DNA of 48,861 nt from Lachnospiraceae bacterium UBA3774 (GCA_002369255.1 DFFO01000092.1:1-48861), one strand, 5' to 3'. Positions 8,728-18,073 are shown, counted from the first letter of the stretch. Notes: a model not told the origin generated them from the letters alone. Translations and numbers: made by a program.

Positions 8728-11126
8728 ATTCCCGACGCTACAAGCGCGGGCGCAATCAGCCTGCCAAGGAGCTCTCCTGTAATGGCCGTCAGGCCGAAAA
8801 ATCCCGGGAAGAGTCCGATCGCCAAAACGAAAGCGGCGACCATAACCGTAAAGAGCGCTACCCTCAGCCTGTCAAAAGGCACGCAGACCTTGAACAGCAC
8901 CATAAAGCCCACATAGGCAATGAGGATGGTCGTAAGCGTTGTGATGGCTTCGTGAGAAAGAACGTTTCCATTCGTAAATGAATAAACAACCGAGATGAGA
9001 ATCACTATGACAACGTCCGTAAGCGCTCCCGGGAGCGCTTTTTTGATTATATTTAACAGGAAATTACCTTTGACGCGTTCGAAATTCGGCTGTAGCGCGA
9101 GAATAAACGAAGGCGCCCCGATGGTAAGCGCGGAAACCAGCGTAAACTGTATCGGAGAAAAAGGATATTGCGCTTTTATAAAAATGAAGAAAAATGCTAT
9201 AAGCGTTGCAAAAACCGTCTTTGTAAGGAAAAGCGAGGACGAGCGCTGAAGATTGTTTATCGATCTGCGTCCTTCCGCAACAACATCCGTCACCGCATTA
9301 AAATCGGAGTTCATCAAAACGATCTGGCTGACGTTTCTTGCGGCCTCGCTTCCGGAAGCGGGAGCTATCGAACAATCGCTCTCCCGAAGAGCCATTACGT
9401 CATTTACTCCGTCTCCCGTCATGGCCACTGTATGACCCGCGTCTTTAAGCGCTCTGATAAGCCCGAGCTTGCCCGCGGGAGTAACTCTTCCGAAAACGGT
9501 ATATTTTTTTATCGCCTCTGAGTACGTTTCTTTTGCGCCGCGGCCTTCATCCAAAAACGCGCCGCCTTCCTCATCCGGAACAAGGCTTGAAGCGTCAACA
9601 TATCTTCCGGCATTTTCAAATCCGGCTTTTTCGGCAATCCTTGACACCGTAACGGGATCGTCTCCTGAAATGATCTTTATATCGACGCCCTGGGCTTTAA
9701 AATATTGCAGCATTTGTGGCGCGCCCTCTCTTATCACGTCACTCAGCACGACAAAGCCTATAATGCGGATATTCTCCGGGAGCCCGTCTGCAGACGCTTT
9801 TTCGGGGCTGACGGCAACCGCGACCACGCGGTTGCCCTTTCCGAGCTCATCTCGTATCTCGGAGGGCATACTTTCGGAAAGACCGGCTTGTATAAAGTCC
9901 GGCGCACCCATAATATACGTCGCGCGCTTTGAGAGCACCGCACTCCATTTCCTCACGGAAGAAAACGGGACGCGATCTGTTATTTCTTCTTTTGTCTTCG
10001 GAATACGGTTCTTATCAATCCACTTTTCGACGGCTTCAGAGGTGGCGTTTTTTTCCTGAAGTCCGAGAGAAAGAACAGACAGCGCAGCGGTAAGCTCCTC
10101 ATAATCGCCCTCCGCGGCCGGGATCACTTTTTCGACCTTCATCCTGCCTTCTGTGATGGTACCTGTCTTGTCAAGGCAGATAACGTCTACCCTGGCGAGC
10201 ATTTCTATAGAATATAGCTCCTGAACAAGCGCTTTTTTTGACGCAAGTCTGATGGTTCCCACCGCAAGAACAACGCTCGTCAAAAGCACGAGTCCTTCGG
10301 GTATCATTCCGACAAGAGCCGCCGCGGTAGCGGTGACAGAATGATATAGATTACCGCCGCTGATAGTATATTGTCTGATAAATAAAGCGATTCCGACGGG
10401 AATAATGGCTATTCCCACCGTCTTTATTATCTTGTTTACGGAGTCCATTATCTGGGAAGACGGCTTTTTGTATTTTTTTGCGTGGGCGGTGATCTTGGAT
10501 GCGAAATTTTCCCGTCCGACGCTGACGACCCTGGCAATAGCGCTGCCCGATACAACGCTGCTGCCCGAATAAAGGATCTCACCGTCTGTTTTTGATATGA
10601 GATCAGATTCTCCGGTAAGAAGCGATTCGTCCATCTCGACGCGGCCCGAAAGGATCACGCAATCCGAGCAGACCTGTTTGCCGGGAAAAAGCCGCATTAC
10701 GTCGTCGCGGACAAGCTCTGAAACAGGGATTTCCTTTTCCTCTCCGTCTCTGATCACGGTCGCTTTCGGAGCGGAAATGACGGAAAGCCTGTCAACCAGC
10801 CTCTTTGCGCGCAGCTCCTGAATGATCCCGACCGCCGCATTGCAGACGACCACGATCAAAAACAGGGCGTTTTTTGCGGAACCGAAGATCAGCACCATAA
10901 CTCCCAGAATAGTATTCAGGATGTTGAAAGGGGTTACGAGGTTTGAATAGACTATCTCGCCGACCGATTTGGTCTTCACCCCGGCATCCGAATTGACGTC
11001 GCCCGAAAGAATGCGGCTTTCGACCTCTTCTTCGGTCAGACCCGCGACTTTTTCAGTCAAAGAAAGGACCCCGGGGGTCCCCTCTTTTAATATATCTTTT
11101 TTTGCTTTATCAGTTTGATGCTTCAT
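8673..11126 (-). CDS. Cation-transporting P-type ATPase (CtpE-like)
   Basis: An 817-residue membrane pump using an aspartyl-phosphate intermediate. Seen in order: first membrane pair near residues 66-100, actuator loop with TGES (171-174), membrane segments with IPEGL (about 275-279), phosphorylation motif CLDKTGT (Asp about 319), nucleotide-binding domain, hinge TGDGVNDVMAL, then a C-terminal group of hydrophobic segments. No heavy-metal N-terminal domain or CPC motif is present, so it belongs with the Ca2+/other-cation HAD-type pumps, closest in look to mycobacterial CtpE. The ion is not provable. The start at 11126 overlaps the upstream lipoprotein gene by 17 bp and has a poor ribosome site; a start just after the GC hairpin at 11059-11087 is possible. 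Confidence 0.88.
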   Translation of the reverse strand: MKHQTDKAKKDILKEGTPGVLSLTEKVAGLTEEEVESRILSGDVNSDAGVKTKSVGEIVYSNLVTPFNILNTILGVMVLIFGSAKNALFLIVVVCNAAVGIIQELRAKRLVDRLSVISAPKATVIRDGEEKEIPVSELVRDDVMRLFPGKQVCSDCVILSGRVEMDESLLTGESDLISKTDGEILYSGSSVVSGSAIARVVSVGRENFASKITAHAKKYKKPSSQIMDSVNKIIKTVGIAIIPVGIALFIRQYTISGGNLYHSVTATAAALVGMIPEGLVLLTSVVLAVGTIRLASKKALVQELYSIEMLARVDVICLDKTGTITEGRMKVEKVIPAAEGDYEELTAALSVLSLGLQEKNATSEAVEKWIDKNRIPKTKEEITDRVPFSSVRKWSAVLSKRATYIMGAPDFIQAGLSESMPSEIRDELGKGNRVVAVAVSPEKASADGLPENIRIIGFVVLSDVIREGAPQMLQYFKAQGVDIKIISGDDPVTVSRIAEKAGFENAGRYVDASSLVPDEEGGAFLDEGRGAKETYSEAIKKYTVFGRVTPAGKLGLIRALKDAGHTVAMTGDGVNDVMALRESDCSIAPASGSEAARNVSQIVLMNSDFNAVTDVVAEGRRSINNLQRSSSLFLTKTVFATLIAFFFIFIKAQYPFSPIQFTLVSALTIGAPSFILALQPNFERVKGNFLLNIIKKALPGALTDVVIVILISVVYSFTNGNVLSHEAITTLTTILIAYVGFMVLFKVCVPFDRLRVALFTVMVAAFVLAIGLFPGFFGLTAITGELLGRLIAPALVASGIYIGLVTLFSHAFSSSDK
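11059..11087 (-). terminator. Strong GC hairpin inside the ATPase 5' end
   Basis: GGACCCC (11066-11072) and GGGGTCC (11074-11080) are complementary, extended by AAAGA/TCTTT arms. On the minus strand the core stem is followed by TTTCTTT. It lies 20-50 bases after the lipoprotein gene stop, the normal place for an intrinsic terminator, yet within the first codons of the ATPase reading frame. Confidence 0.5.
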
Positions 11127-12246
11127 TTGGATCGGTAGCTTCTACCTGAGGCACTTCAACGTCGTCAATAGCGTCCTCGTCATTGGGGATCACCTCTCCG
11201 GTTTCGTCTTCGCCGCCGTCGGCCTCTTCCTCTTCTTCGGCTTCAGTCGTGGGAGGAACGATCGTCTCACCGCCGGTGATCACCAGGCTATCCCATGCGT
11301 CGGTGGTTTTGAAGGCGGGAGCTTCTTTTGTCCATTTTTCATATACTTCGAGGAAATAGTCTTCTCTCTTTTCGTCGAGAACTGATTCCATCTTTTCTTC
11401 TGTGGCTTCCTTGTCGTCGTCATTCGTTACGATGGCAACGTACCACTTGCTGTTTTCTTCGTCCTCATAAATAACAAACTCTCCGGTCTTGAGCTCGTGA
11501 GTATTTTTGTAAAGAAGAGTTTCTTCTTCGTCCTCTCCGAGAACCTTTAAAATATGCTCCTCGGAAGAAGAGTACTCGCCGTCCTCAACGAGCGTGTCAT
11601 AATCGCCGTCGGCTTCGAGCTTTCCGTAAAACTCTCTTGCTTCGCTCTCGTCGTCAAAGCTGAGATATGAAGCCGTATAAACCTCGGTCTCTTCCGCACT
11701 CGCGCTGACCTGCGCTTCTTCCTTTACCGCCTCGTAAACCTTGTTTGCAAGGGTATTGTCAGTGAGCCACTTTGTGATCTCTTCCACGGTGACCGGAGCA
11801 TAATCAAAGAAAGTTTCATCGTGGCTGTCAAACAGATCCTGCGCCGCTTTTTCGATAGCATCCTTGTCAAGCTTGTCATAATCAAGCTCATATTCGGAAG
11901 CATGATCGATAAGAACTCGCGTCTGATAGATCTGCGTCATAACAAGCTCTTTGATATATTCGCCCATCGTCTTGTATTCATTGTAAGGCGCTTCCCAGGG
12001 ATTTGTATAACCGTATGAGGTATAAAAGCTCCAATACATGGATTCAAAGCCCCACTGTTCGCTTCTGAGAAAGTAATTTGCTTCGTTGAGCATTATCTCC
12101 TCGTCGCCGTAGGTAGCAGCAACGATACTTGCGTAATCTGCGCCGTCAGCCAAAGGGCCGTAGCTTGTGCCTGCACATGCCGAAAATGCCGCCGTAAAAA
12201 GAACCAGCGACAAAGTCACAGCGACTGTCTTGAGAAATTTCTTCAT
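11110..12246 (-). CDS. PrsA/SurA-like exported lipoprotein
   Basis: A 378-residue surface lipoprotein. The signal peptide (MKKFLKTVAVTLSLVLF) ends in FSAC, a slightly atypical lipobox whose cysteine would be lipidated. The body has a helical N-terminal part like the SurA/PrsA chaperone domain, then a segment around residues 185-300 (YTASYLSFDDESEAREFY onward) spaced like a parvulin-type prolyl isomerase domain, and a long acidic C-terminal tail (EEEEEADGGEDE). It probably helps exported proteins fold; isomerase activity is uncertain because the domain is divergent. GGAGG six bases before ATG fixes the start. A minus-strand promoter lies upstream. Confidence 0.65.
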   Translation of the reverse strand: MKKFLKTVAVTLSLVLFTAAFSACAGTSYGPLADGADYASIVAATYGDEEIMLNEANYFLRSEQWGFESMYWSFYTSYGYTNPWEAPYNEYKTMGEYIKELVMTQIYQTRVLIDHASEYELDYDKLDKDAIEKAAQDLFDSHDETFFDYAPVTVEEITKWLTDNTLANKVYEAVKEEAQVSASAEETEVYTASYLSFDDESEAREFYGKLEADGDYDTLVEDGEYSSSEEHILKVLGEDEEETLLYKNTHELKTGEFVIYEDEENSKWYVAIVTNDDDKEATEEKMESVLDEKREDYFLEVYEKWTKEAPAFKTTDAWDSLVITGGETIVPPTTEAEEEEEADGGEDETGEVIPNDEDAIDDVEVPQVEATDPNEASN

Positions 12247-12277
12247 ATATAGCCTCCGAAATAATAATGACTAAAAT

Positions 12278-12306
12278 ATTTTAATCTTTTTTAGGGTTAT
12301 TAGCAA
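12278..12306 (-). promoter_or_regulatory. Promoter of the PrsA-like lipoprotein gene
   Basis: Minus strand TTGCTA (12306-12301), 17-base spacer, TAAAAT (12283-12278), 32 bases before the start codon. Confidence 0.65.
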
Positions 12307-12411
12307 GCTTTTTTTATTATGACCCTGTTTGGCAAAAAAGTTTTGTTTTAAAAGGAATTTAGCCCAATTACTTTTTGAACGAAAGAACAAACCATTTATA
12401 CTAAAATTCGG

Positions 12412-12440
12412 TTGACGAAGAACTCATAAAATGATATTCT
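12412..12440 (+). promoter_or_regulatory. cspA-type promoter
   Basis: TTGACG (12412-12417), 17-base spacer, TATTCT (12435-12440) preceded by TG as an extended -10. About 45 bases of leader separate it from the start codon. Confidence 0.7.
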
Positions 12441-12488
12441 TCAAACGTGCATTTTTTGCATTATGTTTATTTTCGGAGGGAGTTTTTT

Positions 12489-12686
12489 ATGAAGGGTACA
12501 GTAAAGTGGTTCAACAACCAGAAGGGATACGGATTTATCTCTGACGCTGAGGGAAACGATATTTTCGTGCACTATTCAGGTTTGAACGGCGAAGGATTCA
12601 AGTCTCTTGACGAGGGTCAGGAAGTTGAATTCGACGTGACCGAAGGTGCGAAGGGACCTCAGGCTACAAACGTCACAAAGTTATAA
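12489..12686 (+). CDS. Cold-shock domain protein (Csp family)
   Basis: A 65-residue OB-fold RNA/ssDNA-binding protein that melts RNA structure in the cold and in growth transitions. The whole protein is one cold-shock domain: MKGTVKWFNNQKGYGFI carries RNP1 (KGYGFI), DIFVHYSGL carries RNP2, and EGQEVEFDV and GPQATNV are the usual later strands. GGAGGG lies eight bases before ATG at 12489; the longer in-frame upstream extension is not conserved. It is monocistronic, between its own promoter and a strong terminator. Confidence 0.96.
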   Translation: MKGTVKWFNNQKGYGFISDAEGNDIFVHYSGLNGEGFKSLDEGQEVEFDVTEGAKGPQATNVTKL

Positions 12687-12723
12687 TCCGTTTAAAATAA
12701 CTGTTTACGGATTACAAAAAATG

Positions 12724-12755
12724 TCCTGCAAGACTTTTTGCAGGATATTTTTTTT
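12724..12755 (+). terminator. Intrinsic terminator of the csp gene
   Basis: TCCTGCAA (12724-12731) pairs with TTGCAGGA (12738-12745), followed by TATTTTTTTT. Confidence 0.9.
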
Positions 12756-12770
12756 GCGCAAAGCTTTCCT

Positions 12771-12799
12771 TTACGCGCCTGTAAAATGTATGCTATAAT
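12771..12799 (+). promoter_or_regulatory. Promoter of the sugar-uptake operon
   Basis: TTACGC (12771-12776), 17-base spacer, TATAAT (12794-12799) with an extended TGC. No obvious operator palindrome was seen beside it. Confidence 0.65.
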
Positions 12800-12841
12800 T
12801 CCTTAAAATATTTAACAAATCTTTTCTGAAAGGAAATCCTT

Positions 12842-14245
12842 ATGAAAACCAGACGACTAACGAAAAAAGAAATGTGGATCTTTGCGATAGGACAGCTTGG
12901 TTGGTCTATCCTTAGCGGTGTTATCAACACGTGGCTTGTAACTTTTTACCTTCCCACCACGGGCTCCGTGGAAGAGGGCGCAAAATTTTACGTTCCTACC
13001 GGCCTTGTAATATTCGGAGTTCTTACGATACTCGGGCTTATCACCTTCGTATGCAGAATATTTGACGCCGTAACGGATCCGCTTATCGCTTCCGCTTCCG
13101 ACCGCAGCAAAAACCCCAAAGGACGCCGCATACCTTTTATGCAAAAAGCAGCTATACCGCTTTCGATCGTAACTGTCCTTGTTTTCTGCGCTCCCGTGGA
13201 AGCCATCAGCACCATAAATATCATCTGGATACTCGGTTTCCTTATCCTCTTCTATCTTTTCATGACTATGTACTGCACGCCTTACAACGCGCTTATTTCG
13301 GAGTTCGGCAAGACTCAGGAAGACCGCATGTTTATTTCCACCGCGATCTCTCTGACCTTCTTCTTCGGAACTCTTATTGCTTATCTTCCCTTTGTTTTTG
13401 CCGCGCCTCTTCGCAGCGCGGTCAGCTATGAGTGGAGCTACCGCCTGCTGTTTATCGCGCTTGCCGTCATCGCCTGCATCTGCATGCTGCTTCCCACTTT
13501 ACTGCTCAAAGAAACGGATTTTGTGGACGCAAAGCCCAGCCAGTCAAACGTGATGAAGAGTCTTGGCGCAACGTTTAGAAACAAAAACTTCCTGAAGTTT
13601 TCCGCTTCTGATATCGCATACTGGATCGGCCTGACTCTGTTCCAGACAGGTCTTCCTTTCTTCGTAAAAGTTTCCATGCAGCTTGACGAGTTTTATACCA
13701 CTGTTTTTCTGGGCGGGATGACAGTGCTCTCGGCATGCTTTTATCCGATAGTTTCAAAGCTGGTACGCAAGTTCGGCAAAAAGAAACTGGTCATCACCGG
13801 ATTTTTGGGACTTGCCCTCGCCTACGTATTTACGGCGCTTATAGGCGTCCTTCCGCTTCCGGGAATAGTGATGGGCGCGATCATCGTAGTCGTGGCCGCT
13901 TTCCCGATGGCGCTTCTTGGCATCATTCCTCAGGCTATCGTTGCAGATGTGGCCGAGGAAGACGCGATACTCACCGGCGAAAAACGCGAGGGAATGTTCT
14001 TTGCAGCAAGAACCTTTGCGATGAAGTTCGGCCAGTCCGTTGCCATGCTCGCCTTTACTTCTCTTGCGGTTCTTGGAACCACGCAGGATCTGACTTCAAA
14101 CGATCTGACAGCTTCCGAGACAGGCCTGCGCATAGTAGCTATCGCGGCGGTTCTCTTCTGCGCTCTCGGCGCTCTGATACTGTCATTCTACAATGAAAAG
14201 AAAGTAATGTCCGTTATTTCCGAAAAGGAGACAGACAAGGAATAA
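12842..14245 (+). CDS. GPH-family sugar:cation symporter (MelB-like)
   Basis: A 467-residue membrane transporter of the glycoside-pentoside-hexuronide:cation symporter branch of the major facilitator superfamily. About twelve hydrophobic segments are visible. The family motif DAVTDPLIASASDRS followed by GRRIPFM occurs in the first cytoplasmic loop, as in MelB and XylP. GAAAGGA lies seven bases before the ATG. It is first in an operon with an alpha-galactosidase, so an alpha-galactoside such as melibiose or raffinose-type sugar is the likely cargo; this is inference from context. Confidence 0.85.
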   Translation: MKTRRLTKKEMWIFAIGQLGWSILSGVINTWLVTFYLPTTGSVEEGAKFYVPTGLVIFGVLTILGLITFVCRIFDAVTDPLIASASDRSKNPKGRRIPFMQKAAIPLSIVTVLVFCAPVEAISTINIIWILGFLILFYLFMTMYCTPYNALISEFGKTQEDRMFISTAISLTFFFGTLIAYLPFVFAAPLRSAVSYEWSYRLLFIALAVIACICMLLPTLLLKETDFVDAKPSQSNVMKSLGATFRNKNFLKFSASDIAYWIGLTLFQTGLPFFVKVSMQLDEFYTTVFLGGMTVLSACFYPIVSKLVRKFGKKKLVITGFLGLALAYVFTALIGVLPLPGIVMGAIIVVVAAFPMALLGIIPQAIVADVAEEDAILTGEKREGMFFAARTFAMKFGQSVAMLAFTSLAVLGTTQDLTSNDLTASETGLRIVAIAAVLFCALGALILSFYNEKKVMSVISEKETDKE

Positions 14246-14253
14246 CAAAACCG

Positions 14254-15885
14254 ATGGATATTTTTATAAAGTATTTTGCGGAGGGCGAGAGTCATCTCTC
14301 GTCCTCGTTTGAAAATGAGGACTACTCTCTGTCCGTATCGGAAGGTAAAGAGCGCACCACCGTCACTATCACGCCCAAAAAGCCGATCATACTTGAAGAC
14401 GCCTTTATTACGGCAGAGTATGATTTTGAAGAAGACTGCCGTATCTTTCTAAACGGTTATCAGTCCTGGACGGAAACCCGCGAGTATTCGTTTAAAGAAA
14501 AGGTTCACAATATGAACCGGGTTCCCGCTGCCATCAAGAATCTTTTTCACTTTGAAAATTACGGAGACGCCTGGTTTTACAAATACAACAAAGACCATTT
14601 TCACGGCTTTACCTATTCGTACGTCCGCAAATCCGACGGTTCCACCTACCTTGTGGGCTCGCTCAACGAAGAAAACGCATATATGATCACGCATTATAAC
14701 AAGCAAAATCATATGATCCTGCTTCGCAGCGACGTCGAAGGAAAGCGCCCTGACGGCGAGTTTACGCTTTTTGATTTTGTCCATTATGAAGGAAAAATGT
14801 GCGAAGTAGTCCGCAGATATTTTTCAAACTTCGGAAGCTGCAAGGCCTCGCCGATACGCGGATATACCTCCTGGTATCTCGATTATCAGGATATAAATGA
14901 AGAAAAAATGCTCGGAGCCCTCGAAGGGATCGACAGCGAAAGCTTCGACCTGTTCCAGATAGACGACGGATACGAGACCTTTGTCGGAGACTGGTTGGAT
15001 ACTGACGCCAAGAAATTTCCGAACGGGCTGTGCGGCATTGTCGAAAAAATACATGATAAGGGTCTGAAGGCCGGCATCTGGCTTGCTCCTTTTGTATGCG
15101 AAACGAAAAGCCGGCTTTTTAACGAGCATCCGGACTGGATCTGCCGCAAAAACGGAGAGCCTGTATTTGCAGGCAGCAACTGGAGCGGGCACGTTGCGCT
15201 GGATATTACAAAACCGCAGGTGCGCGATTATATCAGGCAGTGTCTTCGCAGCTTTAAAGAGATGGGCTTTGACTTTTTCAAGCTCGACTTTCTCTATGCC
15301 GCGGCGCTGATCGCCGGAAGCGACCTTGATTGCGGCAAAACACGGGCCGAAATCATGAGAGACGGGATGCAGCTGCTGCGCGAGGAGCTTAAAGACTCGC
15401 TGATACTCGGCTGCGGCGTTCCGCTCTCGTCCGCATTCGGACTCGTGGACTACTGCCGTATCGGCCCTGACGTATCGCTAAAGTTTAACGACGTTTTTTA
15501 TATGAGGCCGATGCACCGGGAGAGAATATCTACAAAGACCACTCTTCAAAATACTATTTTCCGAACCTTTATGGACGGCACGGTCTTTTTGTGCGATCCG
15601 GACGTTTTTCTTTTGCGCAGCGACAATATCAGGCTTTCGAGAAAACAGCGTATGGCACTTTGCGTTCTGAATCATCTGTGCGGAAGCGTTTTTATGACGA
15701 GCGACAACGTCGGGAAATACAGCGCCGGAAAGCTGCGTTTTCTTAAGGAAACGGAAAAACTGACAAAGGCCGATATCACGGATATCACGGTAGATAAAGA
15801 CGTCATTACTATCAGATTCAGATTGGACGGCCACAGCGGAGTTATTAAGTACAATGCAAAAAAAGGAGTATTGATAAATGGATAA
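14254..15885 (+). CDS. GH36-type alpha-galactosidase
   Basis: A 543-residue glycoside hydrolase of the GH36/GH-D clan, which hydrolyses terminal alpha-galactosides with retention. The N-terminal beta domain (about 1-195) has the conserved NGYQSW. The barrel begins at GYTSWYLDYQDINEE and FDLFQIDDGYE, the nucleophile lies in FFKLDFLYAA and the acid/base in CRIGPDVS. At 543 residues it is shorter than typical 700-residue GH36 enzymes and lacks a signal peptide, so it works on imported oligosaccharide. It starts nine bases after the symporter gene and overlaps the next start by eight bases. Exact sugar specificity is inferred. Confidence 0.85.
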   Translation: MDIFIKYFAEGESHLSSSFENEDYSLSVSEGKERTTVTITPKKPIILEDAFITAEYDFEEDCRIFLNGYQSWTETREYSFKEKVHNMNRVPAAIKNLFHFENYGDAWFYKYNKDHFHGFTYSYVRKSDGSTYLVGSLNEENAYMITHYNKQNHMILLRSDVEGKRPDGEFTLFDFVHYEGKMCEVVRRYFSNFGSCKASPIRGYTSWYLDYQDINEEKMLGALEGIDSESFDLFQIDDGYETFVGDWLDTDAKKFPNGLCGIVEKIHDKGLKAGIWLAPFVCETKSRLFNEHPDWICRKNGEPVFAGSNWSGHVALDITKPQVRDYIRQCLRSFKEMGFDFFKLDFLYAAALIAGSDLDCGKTRAEIMRDGMQLLREELKDSLILGCGVPLSSAFGLVDYCRIGPDVSLKFNDVFYMRPMHRERISTKTTLQNTIFRTFMDGTVFLCDPDVFLLRSDNIRLSRKQRMALCVLNHLCGSVFMTSDNVGKYSAGKLRFLKETEKLTKADITDITVDKDVITIRFRLDGHSGVIKYNAKKGVLING

Positions 15886-17314
15886 AAGCAGCAGCATCTT
15901 CGGAAATCCGATAGACGAAAAAACACTCAAAAACGCAGAAAAAAGCAAGCAAAAATATATCCGCAGATTCGGTGATGACAGCAAGGCGACTTATCATCTC
16001 GGCACCGAGCCTATTTCGCAGATAAAAGAGATAAAAATGCAAAATCTGGTCTTTGCCGACACTCCCCTTTCTCTTCCCGAAAATCCGCTTGTAGTCGGAA
16101 ATATCCGTATGGGCTTTGGGCATTATCGTATATCGATGGCTATTGCCTCCTGCGCTCAGGCTCTCGGATATACGCCTCTGTGGTTTGATCTGGCCTCTTT
16201 TGACGCGACGGGTTCAAAAATGATCGGCGCCCAGAATGATCTTTATTCCATGGGCTCGAAACTTTCCCAAAAAGTCGCGCTTTTTAACAAACTTTACTGG
16301 GAACCGCTCAATTCAGAGGGCTTTCGCAAGATCACCTATAATGCCGCGGATCAGAAAAACGCGGAGCTTCTTGTTCCTATTTTCAATGATTTGCCAAAGG
16401 ATATCCCTTACGTGGCTACTCACGTCTGGCCAAGCCAAGGCGCGATCCACGCGGGGCTTACCCATGTGGTAAACGCGATCCCCGACAACTGGCCCATGGC
16501 GCTTCATCTCTCCGAAGGCGCAATTCATACCGTGCAGACGCCTTTTGCATATCTTGGTTACAAGATGCTTAACGGTATGTCAAAAGACGCGCTGTGCCAT
16601 ATTCCCGACGAGGATCTGTATCAGGTCGGTCACTACGTCGATCATGAACTGACGGCAAATATCGAAGCCGACTGCGATGCCAGGATCAGAAGGATCGATG
16701 GCAAAAAGCCTCTGCGTTTTCTTATGACCGTCGGCGGCGCAGGAGCCGGAGCGGATCTTTATCTGTCAATGATCCGTCATCTCGCAAAATATCTGAAAGA
16801 CAAAAAAGCCTCTCTTATCATAAATTTCGGCGATCATCTGGATATGTGGAACTATATCACCAAGAAGCTCCCCGGATTTGAAAAGAACTGCAAATGCTTT
16901 TTTGACGAATATGACAAGCTGGAAAAATGGGCGGAGGAACTTGACGATAACGCGCCGGGCGGTATTTATGCCATTTATAATAAAGATATCTTTGAGGCGG
17001 TTTACTCCACAAATCTCCTTATGAGAAAATCCGACGTGCTGGTCACAAAGCCTTCTGAGCTGGCGTTTTATCCCGTGCCCAAGCTCATGATGAGGCATAT
17101 CGGCGGACACGAGGTTTACGGCGCGATCCACGCGCAGGAGCTCGGCGACTCGACCTTTGAATGCGAGAGCGCAAAAGAGCTGCAAATGATGATAGACGCG
17201 CTGATAAGTGACCCGATGATATTAAAGACGATGTGCCGTCAGATACAAAAGCTTGGCAAAGAAGGGATCTACAACGGCGGATATGAAGTCGTAAAACTGG
17301 CCGCCGGAAAATAA
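15878..17314 (+). CDS. Unrecognised GT-B-like protein of the alpha-galactoside operon
   Basis: A 478-residue protein I cannot assign to a named enzyme. Around residues 74-95 is GNIRMGFGHYRISMA, recalling the glycine-rich GxGH loop of MurG and diacylglycerol glucosyltransferases. Near 275 is TVGGAGAGADLYL, and late in the protein is VLVTKPSELAFYP followed by MMRHIGGHE, resembling the nucleotide-sugar side of a GT-B fold. No signal peptide or membrane segment. AAAAGGAG nine bases upstream supports the start at 15878, which overlaps the galactosidase stop by eight bases, so both are made together. It may be a glycosyltransferase, phosphorylase or epimerase-like enzyme handling the released sugar. 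Confidence 0.5.
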   Translation: MDKSSSIFGNPIDEKTLKNAEKSKQKYIRRFGDDSKATYHLGTEPISQIKEIKMQNLVFADTPLSLPENPLVVGNIRMGFGHYRISMAIASCAQALGYTPLWFDLASFDATGSKMIGAQNDLYSMGSKLSQKVALFNKLYWEPLNSEGFRKITYNAADQKNAELLVPIFNDLPKDIPYVATHVWPSQGAIHAGLTHVVNAIPDNWPMALHLSEGAIHTVQTPFAYLGYKMLNGMSKDALCHIPDEDLYQVGHYVDHELTANIEADCDARIRRIDGKKPLRFLMTVGGAGAGADLYLSMIRHLAKYLKDKKASLIINFGDHLDMWNYITKKLPGFEKNCKCFFDEYDKLEKWAEELDDNAPGGIYAIYNKDIFEAVYSTNLLMRKSDVLVTKPSELAFYPVPKLMMRHIGGHEVYGAIHAQELGDSTFECESAKELQMMIDALISDPMILKTMCRQIQKLGKEGIYNGGYEVVKLAAGK

Positions 17315-17385
17315 CAGTAGATTAAATTTCAATCGCCTATTTATGCGGGTTTTCGGGCTTTTTGTTATCAATGTTGTCTAAAATT

Positions 17386-17417
17386 AAAAAAGCGGCGGGA
17401 GGAGGGGAACCCGCCGC
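17386..17417 (-). terminator. Terminator of the prophage late operon
   Basis: On the minus strand GCGGCGGG pairs with CCCGCCGC (arms 17410-17417 and 17392-17399) and is followed by TTTTTTAATTTT. It lies about 60 bases beyond the endolysin stop and marks the left end of recognisable phage transcription; the attachment site is probably within 17315-17385 but was not identified. Confidence 0.9.
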
Positions 17418-17479
17418 GCCCTCTCAAATGTCGCAGAAGCGACGACGATGAAAAGGGCAATAAAACGATAACCGTTCTA

Positions 17480-18073
17480 TTATCTCGTTGATTTTCCGTT
17501 GATAACTGCGCTCCAATTCGGGCGGCCATAGAAGTCTACCTCGTCAACGCCGCCTTTCTTACGCTTATATCTTTTCGTCCGCACGCAGCCGCCATTTCTG
17601 ACGACTCCGGCCGCCGCCGAGGTATTGCCCTCTATCGTGTAGATATAGTCGGGCTCAATTCGGTAAACAATTCCAACGTGCGATTTTTTGAAAAACACGA
17701 TGTCGCCAACCTGTGCTTTGCTGGTCTGCACCCTCGCGTCATGATTTTCAAAGTTTTTGCGCCAGCTCATTGTCGCAAAATAATCCCACGGCTCAAAGCT
17801 ATCCCACGAGTCGAGATACAGCACCTTCGCCGCCCTTGTCTTACCGAAAACCGCGAAAAACAGGTAGTACACAAATACCTGACACCACGGCTGGCCTTGA
17901 AACGCCTTCTTGATGTCTTGCCAATATTTTGTGATGTTGTCAGTTCCTGCGCCCTTGGTCTTGTCATAGACGACAAGCGGATCAGCTTTGTATGCCTTTT
18001 TGCTTTTTTCGAGGTAACCCAGCTCGTCATAGCCTCTATGCAGCACCTTCGTTATTGCCTCGCCTTTAGTCAT
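17480..18073 (-). CDS. CHAP-domain phage endolysin
   Basis: A 197-residue peptidoglycan hydrolase for host lysis. The CHAP (NlpC/P60-like amidase/endopeptidase) triad is visible as the cysteine in GQPWCQVFVYY, the histidine in KKSHVGIVY after VGDIVFF, and the polar third residue in YTIEGNTS. No separate wall-binding domain follows, so it is a compact enzyme. I start at ATG 18073, nine bases after GGAG, rather than the open upstream extension; this start overlaps the holin stop by eight bases. Last gene of the leftward late operon, right after the holin, the usual lysis order. Whether it cuts an amide or a peptide bond cannot be told. Confidence 0.85.
   Translation of the reverse strand: MTKGEAITKVLHRGYDELGYLEKSKKAYKADPLVVYDKTKGAGTDNITKYWQDIKKAFQGQPWCQVFVYYLFFAVFGKTRAAKVLYLDSWDSFEPWDYFATMSWRKNFENHDARVQTSKAQVGDIVFFKKSHVGIVYRIEPDYIYTIEGNTSAAAGVVRNGGCVRTKRYKRKKGGVDEVDFYGRPNWSAVINGKSTR

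Noticed and set aside
17315..17385. Left prophage attachment site
   Set aside because: A boundary is expected here but the right end is outside the window, so no matching repeat could be tested.
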